Part shown: piece after piece, positions 46,371-59,680 of the stretch | How positions within the stretch are numbered: position 1 is the first letter of the stretch | Layout: each line of letters begins with the position of its first letter | Source of the DNA: Phoebastria nigripes | Lineage: Eukaryota; Chordata; Aves; Procellariiformes; Diomedeidae | Assembly (NCBI GenBank): GCA_035582835.1 | Contig: JAYKAV010003085.1 | Span: 148,741 to 212,740, forward strand | Length of the DNA: 64,000 nucleotides | Direction: 5' to 3' | Notes under the pieces: model-generated | Databases searched by the model: none | What the model saw: the letters and a program-made list of their open reading frames with translations, nothing else | Told to the model about the DNA's origin: nothing | Made by a program: the position numbers and the translations under genes

Positions 46371-48589
46371 TCACGCTGTTGTTCAACCCCGCATTAATAC
46401 AGAAGCTTAGCTTAACCTCCACAAGAAACACAGTATATAATAACCGTGTAATGCACTTCTTGAGAATGAAAAACGTTTCAAAAGGGACACAAGCTCAGGC
46501 CAACACAGGAAAGTCAAATTATGCCATTGGAAGAGGAAATCCTTTCTCTGCTAAACATTCCCATCATACCAGTTCAGGCCCCTGTAACAACAGAATTCTA
46601 CAGCAGAACATGTTTTATCGCAGAAATGTCAAATCCTTATGCATAGCATGATACTATGGTTACTTTGGTTTATACTGGAAATGGACTTCAGATCAGAAAA
46701 AAAATAAACATGCTTTATTCATTTACTTCCATTCAAATTTAGCTACTCTGGTTTTATTCCAAGTTAGACACGATGAAAAAGTGCCCATTTTTGGATTCCC
46801 ATTTGTCATTAATGAAAAGAATCTCTGAAAATGATCCAATTTTAAGTTATTTCTGTTGATTGGTATCTACATTGAACTGAATAGCTGGTAAGATTTCCTT
46901 TCTCTTAGGTTCATAGCTAAACCCAGAAGAGTTAATCATCTTCAGGTAAAGGACTTTAATTTTTCTGAATAGGACTTGTAACACTGGAGTCCTCATCTAT
47001 AGTGGAGGTACCCCATGCTACCACTGTCCTAAGACTAAAAATAGCCTATATTTAACTGAAGTCTACATGACTTCCATATCTCAAAGGATTCATTATGTAA
47101 ATTAATCACCTTTAAGTTCTTGCTAACTGATAAAACACAAAATATGTAAATGAGCGAGAAAAAGCAGCAGGTTTTTTGGTGGTTTTGTGTTTTTTTTTTT
47201 CCTTGGGTAAGTCAAGGCAGCTGATAATGCTATTCCTTTTAGAGCACTTTCACATCCTTTCATTCTGCATCTCTCTGCCTTTAGCTTTCCCAAAGCAAAG
47301 CTCTCACAAAAACACTATGGTTAATATGGAAACATTACAGTACCCAAAAGATAAGCAAGACTCATTAGAATGCTAATTAAAAAAAATAATTCCATGATGA
47401 AATTCCAGGCATCCATGGTGATGCCTGAAACACGTTCTGGAATGATGTTGAATCATTCAGTTACAACACACATTGAACTCCTTTTCTACAGAGTAGAAAG
47501 AAATATATATCCACTCCGGTATATCCTAGGATGCCATAGAGTCTAATATCCTTTGCATTGCCTAACAACGTTATGAAACTATGAGCCATTACTGTTACTC
47601 AATTTTAGCTATGAACCGTTCTTCTGTCCACTAATAAGAAAACCTTCTCTTCTTCTCCTCTGAAACACAACGCACACTTTGTTCTTGTCTACACCTTCTT
47701 AATGTTCTTGCTCTTAATTAGGTATTGTTAAACTCTGCACATTTCCTAAAAGTCTTTATAAAATAAACCTATTTATTGTTACTGCTATACGATATGTCCC
47801 GAACTTTATATTTTGTGAAAGGTTTCTTTTTTCTTCAGAGGCCACTTAAACTTCCTAAATTATAGTATATACTAGGTATGATGCGTCATTGTCTCTTCAG
47901 GAAAAGTCATTTTCCCTATAAGAATGGCGGTTCTATACTGGAACATTCATAATAAAAATATTTCAATGCCTCACGAATGTAAGCTATGCGTTTTCCTGTG
48001 TGTGGCTGGCATTCTTGTTAAAGTGGCAGCTCCTTCCTTAGCCAGGCTTTCTTGGAAGATGAGAGTCAGCATAGCTGTATGGAATAATGTAATGGAGAGG
48101 ATAATAAAGAGGTATAGACTATCAGCACCTTTGAGAGCCAGAAACTTACAGCAATCTTGCACCTGGAGAAGTTGTCTCAGGAGAGCCATTTAATGAAAAT
48201 GCACTGTAATTGTGAGAACAGGAATTGTTCAGCAAAGCTTTATTGCATCTTTCCACTATTTTTGGGCTGTCTTCAATTTTAGGTAGAAGATTGCACATGG
48301 GAATCTCTATGCATCTTTCAGAAAGCAAACTGCAAAGTGAATAACCAAGAAAAACAGAAGAATGCTCTCCAGTAACATAATTTGCAAGTCCAGATAGAAT
48401 CCATCCAAACTGATGGGATTAATGCTTGAAACATTGACACGAAGAGGAAGGGCATCCGTTCATACACAAATAATGCAAGTATTAAGCGAAGAGAAAATAT
48501 GACTAATGCTGTGTTTCACACTTCCTGTTACAGTCCCATACCTCCTGCCCCATTTCTCAACGTTTCTGTTTCAGATTCTCTTTTAATGC

Positions 48590-49669
48590 TGAAGGGTACT
48601 GAGGGAGCTGGCGGAAGTGCTCACCAAGCCACTTTCCATCATTTATCAGCAGTCCTGGCTAACCACGGAGGTCCCAGTTGACTGAAAGTTAGCAAATGTG
48701 ACGCCCATCTACAAGAAGGGCCGAAAGGAGGATCCAGGGAATTACAAGCCTGTCAGTCTGACCTCGGTACTGGGGAAGGTTATGGAGCAGATCATCTTGA
48801 GTGCCATGACTCGGCACGTACAGAACAACCAGGTAATCAGGCCCAGTCAGCATGGATTTATGAAAGGCAGGTCCTGCTTGACTAACCTGATCTCCTTCTA
48901 TGACAAGGTGACCTGCACTTGGGTCACAACAACCCTACGCAATGCTACAGGCTTGGGGAAGAGTGGCTGGAAAGCTGCCTGGCGGAAAAGGACCTGGGGG
49001 TGTTGGTCGTCAGCCAGCTGAATATAAGCCAGCAGTGTGCCCAGGCGGCCAAGAAGGCCAACGGCATCCTGGCCTGTATCAGAAATAGTGTGGCCAGCAG
49101 GAGTAGGGAAGTGATTGTCCCCCTGTACTCGGCACTGGTGAAGCCACATCTCAAATACTGTGTTCAGTTTTGGGCTCCTCACTACAAGAAGGACATTGAG
49201 GTGCTGGAGCACATCCAAAGAAGGGCAACAAAGCTGGTGAAGGGTCTAGAGCACAAGTCTTATGAGGAGCAGCTGAGGGAACCAGGACTGTTCAGCCTGG
49301 AGAAGAGGAGGCTGAGGGGAGACCTTATCGCTCTCTACAACTACCTGAAAGGAGGTTGGAGTGAAGTGGGTGTCGGTCTCTTCTCCCAAGTAACAAGCTA
49401 TAGGACGAGAGGAAATGGCCTCAAGTTGTGCCAGGGGAGGTTTAGATTGGATATTAGGAAAAAATTCTTCACTGAAAGGCTTGTCAAGCATTGGAACAGG
49501 CTGCCCAGGGAAGTGGTTGAGTTGCCATCCCTGGAGGTATTTGAAAGACGTGTAGGTGTGGCGCTTAGGGACATGGTTTAGTGGTGGACTTGGCAGTGTT
49601 AGGTTAACGGATGGACTCAATGATCTTAAAGGTCTTTTCCAACCTAAACAATTCTATGATTCTATGAAG
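48590..49669 (+). mobile_element. CR1 LINE, 5'-truncated and internally deleted (plus strand)
   Basis: It ends in attctatgattctatgaag. It contains the N-terminal RT region, a deletion at about 48916, then the ORF2 C-terminus and the 3' untranslated region. The left edge is approximate. Compared with the copy at 38044-39795, the deletion removes roughly 450-500 bp. Confidence 0.9.
48698..49581 (+). pseudogene. CR1 ORF2 remnant lacking the RT catalytic core
   Basis: The first block (48698 to about 48915) holds the start of the [42 protein letters not shown] and DKVTC. The second block (48919-49581, 220 codons open) holds the C-terminal domain: [54 protein letters not shown], and [20 protein letters not shown] to the ORF end. 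The palm with motif A (YLDF) and motif C (FADD-type) is missing at the join, and the two blocks are in different frames. The 220-codon block looks like a gene but is only the tail of a dead LINE. Confidence 0.88.
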
Positions 49670-52600
49670 TCTGTTTCCCATTTTTCACCATTCTTTTCCT
49701 TTCTCGGGCCTTGCACAAATTTGTAACCCCTCTTTTTTTTTTTTTTTTTTGAAATTGTTATTACCTTTTTAGCATCTAGGTAATTTTAGAAAGTACCACG
49801 AAGTAAAGAAGGAGTGGAGAAAAGCAACACTGGAATGGAAAGTAGGGCTGAATGTTGAACAGAAGCTTCTCAAGAACTCACCATTTCCCCTTACATTGCA
49901 TCTTCTTCTTCGCCATATTTTCCACAATCTAAGCTTAGCTGAAGTAAACCAAATAATACTGCTGCTATCTGGCTCTACGAATAAGTAAAAGATCATGGAA
50001 AATGCAGTGTAGTACTACAGAAATTTCAGGGAAGATCAGCATATACACATTTTCTAAAATAACACATACTATTCAAGTAGGTAATGGAGAGACAAAGGTT
50101 ATTCTCCCAGAGAATGGATGTACTCTCTGTCTCCAGCTGGATGTACCTAGAAATATTATGGAGATTAATATCTGAGTTTAAGCATCTGCGTTATTCTGGG
50201 TAGAAAAAAGTACTCTGCAAAACTGTAACTAAATTAGTTATATCCTTAGTGGACCTGCAAATTTTAACTTGGAGAGAAGAGATGAGCACTTTCAAAATTT
50301 CTTTGTTGTAATGTTAAAATTTTGAGCTAATAAACCTGTGAGAGACTATGTCTACTCTTTACAAATTACCGGGAACTGGTGGAAAAGCAGTGGAAGTCTC
50401 AAGAAATTCACTTTTGCTATAAACTGGAAAGATGAAGTAACATCTGCGTCTAAATGCTAATTTATGGCTTACCTGATTTGACATAACACTAAAAATTGTT
50501 AAGGGATTTGGGGTGTATTTTAACAAGAGTAGAATCAAATTTGTAATAGTAGTTTCAGACAACCTTTCAGTGAAGATATACCAAGGAAAAGTTTGGGTTT
50601 GGATCTTGGGCATTAAAAAAAGTCTCAAAGAAATTACACATGAAATTAGCTTCATGAGACTGAGTTTTTACCTTTTTTTTTTTTTTCCCCTCTTTCTTTT
50701 TTTTTTCTTCAGTTAGTGAATCTACTTATTAGCTTATAGGCTTCTTTCTGTTTTGAAGTGGAAAAGCCTATCTCCCAAGACATTCAATCCCTTGAAGAAG
50801 GGCAAAAATGTCAATTTTAGTTGGATGTTTCCATAGCTCATGGAGACATGGTCATATGGTAGACTATCCAAGCTCTTAATCAAGATATGGAACATCTCAT
50901 GTTTCCATCCAGAATACAAAGCAGACAGCCAGGCTCAGATTCTCTGCTACGTTAAGAATAAGGAGGTACCAGTAAAATCTAATGGAGTTCTTTGATTAAA
51001 GCGTAGATGAGATTCTATTCTACTGAATCCCCTCTTTTTTCCTTACTAAATCATTTCAGACATAATCTATGCTCTCGCCTTTCCGCCCTTTTCTAAAAAC
51101 TGAAAACAGTAACTTCATCTACCCAGATGTTGGTTTTGTCTGCTACCACTATCCAGTTTATCCACTGATCAGATAAGTGATATGACACACTTACGAGAGT
51201 TCAGCTAATTGTTTACCACAAATAATAAACATATTCCATTCTCCACTTTCTTTTTCTAAATTTTACCAAGCAGATGACAAAATCTGCTACTTAAGATTTT
51301 TTTTTTTATTTCTTACAAAATTATTTGTGGCCTGCAGAACTGTTCAGTAGCAACTACTGCAAGCCAATATTTTATGTAATGAAATGAATTCCACATTTGT
51401 CTAGAGCTTATAAATAGTTAAAGTGTGAATTGATACACAAATTAGTGTGAGACATTCAAATTATGAATTCTTATTAGACTGTAATATTTCTGATTCACAA
51501 CACGCCAGCTGCTAAAATTAATTTTACAAATTCCTGTGATGTTTTTAAGGGTATATATTATCATTTTTGCTAAAGATACAGCTGGTCAAGTGAACGTAAA
51601 AGAAAATGCAAAAATGTTGTTTCTTATTTCAGCTATATCATGAAAAAAATGTCAAATTTCAAGTTAAAAAAACTCTACTCTCACAAAAATATAAGTTCAT
51701 ATCTATTATAGTGTGTTATTTCTAAACACTTGAGTGGTAAAGGTTAGAACAGGAAATGTTCATGAAAACTCAGAAATGAAAATTCTCTCCAAAATCAGAA
51801 CAGATAATTTTCAGGGTTTTTCCCTAATATTTCTTCTTTTTTCCTTCTTCTTACATTCCCTCTCCACTTTATATTTATTCAGTTTCAGCATCAGAACAGC
51901 ACTGCCACAAAGGATGCCTTACTGTTCTTACTAATAACTTGCCTGAGTGTTCATACTGGGACTTTTACAGTGAACTGTAAGTTTGAATTTAGAGAAGCAC
52001 GTGGAGAGGGAGGGGGTAGGAGAGATGCAGCCCTCCCATTGTCCATGGAGCACACAATGAGATGTGTACTCCATGCTATATGACAGAGGGAAGTCACTGT
52101 GCAGTCTCTGCTCTGTGAGCACTGTGGATGCACCTTACCTTGGGTCTACAGCAAAATTCTCACTGATGTTAATTACAACATGATAAAGGCTACTGTGAGA
52201 GGACAAGGTATGTCATTATGTCTCTGAAGACTGGTAATGTGCAATTCTGAGTTTTGTTTGTGAAGTACACAGATTAAGTTAGTGCTGAGAATGTCTGGCC
52301 CACCCTTACGGCTTTTTCATCCTTATATTTCCTTTCACAGATATGATGAGTATGCTGATGTTCCAGAATCTGTACAAGATGAAAAGGGGGAGAGGGTGAC
52401 ACCATAATGCTACAAATCAACAGACTCCTTGAGCACATGCCAAACTTTAAAAATGTGAAGAACCTCAGTACTACTGATTCAGCATATGTATTTCTTTATT
52501 GCGATAGCACTCATTTTTTCCCTCATGAACAGAGGTTCATGGTCACACATTTCTAACAGCAGAGAGCTTCCAGTGCTCTTTTAATTGAAATAGTCAGTGC

Positions 52601-55600
52601 CTTGAAAAGTCTGGCACAGTTTTATAAAAGTTGCTTGCCCAAAAATCAGAAGTATATATATGAATATTAGCAGGAGGCAAGCCTAGTTTTTGTCAGCCCC
52701 ATATCTAATCTGTTTCTACTGACTACAAGGTACCTGAGGAATGAAAGTAACAAAATCTGCTATTGAAAACCTTGGTCCAGCAGCTCTTTATCTGAAATTC
52801 TTTCATATATTGCAGTTAAGGCAAAGGAATTTTGGACACAGAAAAATGATATTTTTTTAGGGAGGGTGAGAACAGATTTATGTTTTATCTGGGCTTGTAT
52901 AGCAAGGTCTTTGAGAAGATTGAAAAAGTCAGTTTATGCACCAAAAACTGATTGAGTTTTCTAGATGCTTGTCACTGAGTTCCAGAATCACATCTTGCTG
53001 ATCCAAATTAGCTGCATGAGAAGTGCTTACGCTTCTTCCTCCTATACAAAGATACATCCTAGTTTCCTTCTTTCACAGATTTTTTTTTTTTTTTTTGTGG
53101 CTTAGAGACAGAACACCTGTGTATAACACTGCTCTTGGGGTGATAAACACCAAAAGACAATAATGTTTTCAGCAGACTGAGGAGTATATGGAAAGTAATA
53201 CAGTGGGAGCTGAAGATTCAGAATATTTTTTTGTGTTTTGACAAAAAGAAGGAGGAGAAGTATTCAAAAGCCAGCATCTGAAAACTGTTATGAGATTATT
53301 CACAGTTAAATGAAATGCAATTAGAAGAACAATATGACATCTGTTGACACGTGAAGGGAATTTAGTTTTAAAGGAAGTTAAAAATAAATATGAAGAACAC
53401 TGTTGGGTAAAGAGTCTTGGCAGGTAACTAAAAAAGAAACAGTGTCGATGTGTTCACAAATGTGTGAAAAGAGAGCAATCGCTCCTAAAACAGCAATTCA
53501 TTGTCTGCCAGTGAGAATATAGATGTTTGCCTGGAGATTACTATCAAAGACATGGGCATTACACTATAAACAAAATGTGCAAGCGGAGATTTCTCTAGAA
53601 TTTATTAGGTGTTAACCAAAGTAGGCTGTTGGGATCTGAGGAGGGGCAAGTGTATCTGCAGCATACGTGAGGTACAGGAGGATCCTGTTCACTGCTCTAT
53701 TGAATAGTCACTTGTGCTAGTTTCTGTGGCAAGGGAAAGCTTTCACAAAGTACCTGCCTTAAATGCCTGGAGTTTGGAGTACATTTACTAGAAGCAGACA
53801 GAGCAAAGAGCATACTGTTTTGGACTCCAGTCCCCAGATTCACTCCTTAGGGAGCGAAAGCAACCTGGTGAAGAACTAATTCGCTAGCATAAAACAGCAC
53901 CAAATGCCATTTTTTTTCATAGTCCAGGAAGGAATATGACCTAGGGAAGAACATAACTCTTAACTCCCAACCTCCTACAGCTGTTACTAAGCCTACACTG
54001 CTGATTTACTCCTCTCTCGGGCCCAGTCCTGAAGTCACAGTGCAACAATATATTTCCGATTGATGCTGTACTGAGGCCTCAGTCCTAGTGGAGAGTACAC
54101 ATTTCTGATTCTCCATTAATGCATTTACAGCAAAACAAGAAAAGATTGCAGCTTTTAAAACTATTAAAACATGTACTCCTTGATATTGGCCAATATTCAG
54201 GCTTGATATAATAATTCCTGACAGTACCAAGCAGTGGATTGGTGCATGCTGACAAGATCTGGAATGACCTCAAAGAGCCTAAGAGCTCTTGATGTGGGTG
54301 ACAGAAAATAATAAAAAAAATTCTCAAGCTACAAACAAAAAGAAAAAAAAAACGCATCAAAGTAAATCAGGTTGCAGTAAAGATAGACTGTGCAGAAAGA
54401 ACCAGTATGGCTAAATTTACACCTACAAGTGCATTTAGACAGGATTGCTGAGCTGACCTAATGCCTAGCTGCTGCCAGAAGGGTCTCCCACCTGCAAAGC
54501 CCACCCCAGCTCCTGGGCACTGATTCCCACCAGCTCAAGCACTCCTCTGGCTTCTCACTGAGCAGGCACAACTCACTAATTTGGCAGAGAATTAAACCAG
54601 CATGAAAAGTTATTATTTTCTGAGAGTTGGATCGGCCTGCCAGAGGTCAGATGAGTGCCAGGTCTGGGACTGCCCATCCAAGGTTGAGAAAGGACAGCGG
54701 GCAAAGCAAAGTGAAGGAAAACAAATGAGACTGCCTCTCTCAGTGGGAATCAAACAACTATATCAGCTTAGCTGTATCAGTTTCATAGGTTTTTATAGCC
54801 AAATCCCAGTTCTCCACTGAATTTCCAGGAAGATATGCTTACATCAAAGTACTCCTGTTTCAAAATCAGAGATCTAATTATTGGTAGATTTTGTTGTGTT
54901 TTGGTTCATAGGTTTTCCATCACAGTAGAAAGGTGATTTGATACAGACAGATTCCTGCATTCTTAGTATCACTAGGAACACTGGCATTAAGGCTCCAATC
55001 AGTATTCAGAAATATTGGTAACATGCACAAAATAAGTGGTTACCTTATATTTTAAACTCAGTTTCGGTGTTCTCTTATGCTCCAGCTTCTCACCCCACTA
55101 CAGTTACCTTTCAACTTTTGCTGTCATATCATGCCCCAACATCTACTGTTATTGCATGGTTAAAAAACAAAACAAAACACTTTGCAAATATTTTTAAATC
55201 TTGCTTTTCTGTTCCCTGCACTAATTTAAATAAGGAATTAGACACAAAAAGAGATGCCTGGACTTCCAAGTCATCCAGGTTCCCACAGACCAGTACCAAC
55301 CTGTGATAGAGCCATCCTTTCTATACTTATTGTACACAGGATCTGTAAGGTTGGCTGTATTTTAATCAGTTTGGCTTTTCTTACCAGCATATGCCTATGT
55401 TAGACAGAATCTGTATTTTTTTCCTTATTGTTATTATCTGCTGGTTTACATTCAAACCTAGAGACAAAGTCTGAAACAGTAGCTACAGTTGTAATAATTC
55501 TCACTCAATAGCAGATAAAACGAATAGTGGGATTGTGAGAATTAAGGACTGTCTTACTGCAAGACCTCCATCTGAAGGCACGGGTATGTCATATGCAGTG

Positions 55601-57583
55601 GGAAGAGTCTCAAAAGCTACCATTGCTCTTGGTTCCTCAGGTGGCATTCTCTCAGTTCAGGTAGCCTTGCACTGAGCCTCATAGATCTACATGCTGTTTG
55701 CACAGCCATTGACTGCAATGTACTTGACTAATGAATCGTGTGGGGAAAAAAATTTAAGCTGCTTGCAGTGATACAAGTCCCAGAACTTTCTAGTCCTTTC
55801 AGTAGATTCTTTCTGTTGAGAAGCCTCAATCCTCTGAGCATTTTCAGCTTAGATCATCATTGATAGACAGCAATGCATTTTATAGTGCTCTTGGAAATAA
55901 CTTCCATAAGTAGTTCCTCAAAGTATTGGTCATTGTCTTAAATGAAGGGTTCTTACTTGAATTTACTAGTTTGGAAAGTTCTAACATTGCCAGTTGTGTC
56001 AAAAATATTGTAGGTTCTTTTAATTAAGACTTCAATATAAAAAACAAACAGATGCACTTTTTTTTGATCTAGATGTCAGAGAAAAGAATCCTTCACTATG
56101 TGCATAATCTTGACACTGTGTTTAAAAATAAAGTTGTTAATTAAAGTTGGTATTCAGAACTTCGTGTCAGCAGCTGTTGAGCAGTGATTTCAGTTGTGAC
56201 ACTGACAGTTTGAGGGCCTGAACCTGAGAGATGGGAAATCGATTCACATCCTGCTGTATGCAGACTTGTAGGGTAGGGTTTGTTAGAAACGTATACACAT
56301 TCTAATTCATTAAAAAAAAAAAGACTTCAAAGTTCTACATTGAGAAGAAAATTACTCATGGGCTTGCAGGATAAGAACTACATACCCTGATGTAATCCCA
56401 GATGAATTCAGCAAAATTCTTTCCATGGCTTTAGATGTGCCTAGGCACCAAAATCAGCTGAAATAGGTGACAGTGCAAAGATCTTTCTACAAATATTTCA
56501 GCGTATAAATTATTCACTTAAGAATTTGCCCTTTTTTGTTTCAATTTTCCACAGGTATTTGTGCAGCCAAGTTCTACTGGTATGAATTATCTAAAAAGAA
56601 ATAACTTTCAAATTACCTTGCTTAAGCATCCAAGTTGAAAATCCTAAGATGTAGTATCCTTTAGTATTTACTGTAGAGAAACAATACGAGGTAGCATACA
56701 TGGCAAAGAGCATGTCTGATACTAAAATTCTGATTTTATGCTTTTAAACACAAACGTTTATCAAACTGCCACTATGCCCTGCCTGTGCCTTCCTGTGATT
56801 TCCTCATCCTTCAAAATACCACAGATTCTTTTCTAAAAATTTATACCCAGTTACTATTTCCTATGAATCTGACACCATCTCCTTGTGGTCAACGTAAGAC
56901 AAACTGTCAGCAGGTCAGCACTTTACATGTGCATACACATCCTTTGCCAGATAAAGGGAGGACTAAACAGTCTGCTATCCTGTGAGATGGGGCCAGCACC
57001 TAAGAAACCAAGTCTACTCCTTGACCTAATGCAAAGAAATAAATATTAATCATTTAGGTGTGGACAAAAGAATGGTACCTTTGACTGTTCCTTTCTGTCC
57101 CTCATGAAGGCTGCACAAGCCACAGTACCTGTATATTTATTCTGCCTGAGGAATGTAAGCCAAGCAGCAAACTAAAGTACACATTTCTACTTACATTCCA
57201 CACATACACATGCCAGGATGTGAATTGCTTTCAGTGCAATGCTGTGAAGCCACACATTTCAAAACAGTCACCTGAGTTTCAGTAAGATATAATTCATACC
57301 TGTCCTTGGGGTCATGTGAAGTCAGCGTTCTTCCTGAAAAGGCTGTAGCAGCATCTTGTCTATTTTAAGTTCCCCCCATCTTTGCAAGGTCAGGACAAGA
57401 TGGTGGATTGGGCCACTGCATGTGGCTCACACACTGTCGGATCTTGCCTATTTGTGCTAAAACATTGCTGCTGCGTGTCCAAATGCTGAGCTTGAGGTGT
57501 GCTCAAGTGCATAGTCCAAATACAGTGGTGGCCCATATAGCCTGACTTCTACAGAATAAAGCTACAGTATCACTTAGAGATAG
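49670..57583. other. Non-coding, AT-rich, no gene recognised
   Basis: T- or A-runs near 49732-49750, 50672-50715 and 53081-53096. A GC-richer patch at about 54460-54740 has a 72-codon frame of no known type. No splice-supported exon or dated repeat was recognised. Confidence 0.6.
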
Positions 57584-57682
57584 AACATTTTATAGAAACA
57601 GAAACTGAGGCACAAAAGCACCAATTATTTCCTTAGGTGTGCTGTTTTTTTGCATAGGGAGCTTCACATAGACTCCAGTGCT
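57584..57682 (-). mobile_element. Possible ancient MIR-like SINE (minus strand)
   Basis: The run acattttatagaaacagaaa, then ctgaggcacaaaagca (57606-57621), then a later agactccagtgctgtg, follows the order of a reverse-complemented MIR ('cattttacagatgaggaaactgaggca...', '...gactccagagc'). The middle part is not recognisable. By eye only. Confidence 0.4.
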
Positions 57683-57724
57683 GTGGAGTTTGGTATCANC
57701 ATTGTAGTGTCAGAATCTCACTTT

Positions 57725-57761
57725 AAAAAAAAAAAAAAAAAGGGCAAACCTCCCCCCCCCC
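57725..57761. repeat. A17 run followed by C10 run
   Basis: Seventeen A (57725-57741) and ten C (57752-57761) separated by gggcaaacct. The C-run is unusual in this AT-rich context. Confidence 0.85.
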
Positions 57762-58710
57762 GCAATCTCTTTGCAGAATTAGTTTCTCCTTCAATTGCAA
57801 ACAAAATCAGATCAGTCCCTAAATATTTAGATTGTAGATAAATATTCAGTTGTGGCTTTTGTAACTTAGGTCCCGGACTTTCAGAACACTTCACCTTCCA
57901 GTGAACTCATCCTTCATGGTTAAAACTATGCTGCAATTTAGTACACCTTTGCATCTTTGACAATTTATCTGTCTATAAACCTCACCTGAGCCTAATACAT
58001 ACATGAACTTTAGGCTTGTATTGCTCATGAAAGCCTACAGAGACTTGTTCATCAGAGCTTGTTCCCTGATCTATAGCTTTAGTTCCCATTACTTTTTCAT
58101 GAAAGCTCATACTTAACATTATGTGGATTGAATGAAATGTTTCCATTAAAAGTATTTGAAAATATATATTTAACAGGATCTGCTGCTCCTGTCTTACTGC
58201 ATCATATCAATCAGGAGAAAAGCAAAGGTCTCGGAGAATATTTCCTGTGTATTTTTAAAGTAATTTGGAAGGTGTTATTTTATTTTGTTGCCACTGTACA
58301 TCTCCATTGATTGAAGGCTCTCTGTCTCTCTGCCTCCAGTTATGTCTTGTTTGTGTTCTGAGATAAGACTTCGAAAGAATAAAACTGTGTAACTAACTGG
58401 AAAGCAAGATCCAGGGGATAGCAGGATCTCTAATTGCTGTTACTCTGGTAAAAAAAAAAAAAAAAAAGTCTAGCCTTCCCTCTCTAATCAAGGGAAAATG
58501 CTCTAATTAACAAATACATTAATTAAGGAAATGCCTGGTCTTTCCAGGACAGATTGTGTTTCTTCCTGTGCATTAGAGCAACGGAGTGAGGTTTCATACA
58601 GTTTATAGCTAGGAGGTAATATTAGATCACCTAACTGACAAACTGTATTTGTTAGGTAAGTTTTACAATATATATAGGCCAAAGTTAGACTAAAGTATTT
58701 TTTTCCTCAG
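57762..58710. other. Non-coding, no gene recognised
   Basis: AT-rich, with an A-run at about 58450-58467. No frame is of interest. Confidence 0.55.
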
Positions 58711-59066
58711 CATTTGAAATAGTTTCAGGGCAAAATCAGAGAGCAGGAGAGACTGGGTAACTGAGGACCTTGCAATGTTGAGGAAGTGATGAAGTGAGAT
58801 AGGCTTACATATCTTAAGCAACTGAACCATGATGTGTTTTGAAGCGGTGGATGAAAAGGCACTTGTCAATATGACTGGGAGAAGGGGGAAGCAGGTACTA
58901 GGGGAAAATGAAGGGAACCGCTCCTGGATGATCCCAAATCTGCCAGTCAGCATGATCTTGACCAAAGAGCACTCTCGGAATACCACTGGCTGCTGGTCTC
59001 TTTCCAGCATCCACCCACCTCTGGCCTCTGCTACGGGACAAACCATTCAGCCCCCAGCAGACCTAG
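58711..59066 (+). other. Candidate non-coding exon with splice signals
   Basis: The segment follows a strong acceptor (tttttttcctcag, ending 58710) and ends at a consensus donor (acctag|gtaagtg, GT at 59067-59068). It is 356 bp and less AT-rich than its surroundings. All three plus frames carry a stop near the acceptor, so it cannot be an internal coding exon read throughout; an 81-codon frame begins at 58829 and runs through the donor. If real, it would be part of a long non-coding RNA or a terminal/untranslated exon. Chance pairing of such signals over 64 kb is quite possible. Confidence 0.25.
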
Positions 59067-59624
59067 GTAAGTGACAGCCAGGTATCCTTTCATTTTGATC
59101 TGGGGAACGCTCCCAGAGAGTCCAAAAGCAACCTTATAATTTACAACAGATTAATACCAAGAAATGAAAACATTTAAGAACTACAACAGTCTCCAAGCAG
59201 ACCTTGACAAATAAGAGAGTAACAGTTGATTGCATTAGAAGTGGGGAAGCTTATACAGGAGGCAGCACTGAAACAAAGAACCTGGTCCAGAATTAAAATA
59301 ATTCAAAAATCATTCTAGTTATATAAATTATCCTGATGTACGGCAGTACAAGTCAAGTACAAGAATAGCCATCTGAGTCACCTTTTATTAATTATTTTCA
59401 CTTTAACAGACATATTTTTTTACGTAGATTTTATAAAATATAAACTTTTTTTTTTTTTTTTTCTTAAAGGGTATTTTTTCATCTACTTCTCAAGAGGAAA
59501 CCTTTTCTAAGGAGCTAGAAAACTGATACTTAAGAAACAATGGGGAAAGAATAAACACATGCAGGATGGGGATGGGGTGGAACAACCTTTTATATGTTTA
59601 ACCGATCTCTCCCTTTTGTTTTTG

Positions 59625-59680
59625 CTTGGTTTGTTTTGGGGNTTTTTTTTGTTTGGTTGGTTGGTTTGGTTTTTTTTGCA
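59625..59680. repeat. GGTTT-type low-complexity tract
   Basis: Runs of ttggtttg and T with G spacers, and one ambiguous base at 59642. Confidence 0.75.

Larger units (their letters stand above)
44353..48589. other. Non-coding, no gene recognised
   Basis: AT-rich. It contains an old CR1-like piece (45165-45400), an AAAT-rich patch (46305-46370) and a small hairpin (caggcatc / gatgcctg around 47407-47428). No convincing exon. Confidence 0.55.

Noticed and set aside
48919..49581. 220-codon open frame as a host gene
   Set aside because: It is the C-terminal domain of CR1 ORF2, ending before the CR1 octamers at 49651-49669.
50359..50716. Overlapping frames on both strands (98 and 67 codons)
   Set aside because: AT-rich chance frames; the plus one ends in Phe/Leu from a T-run.
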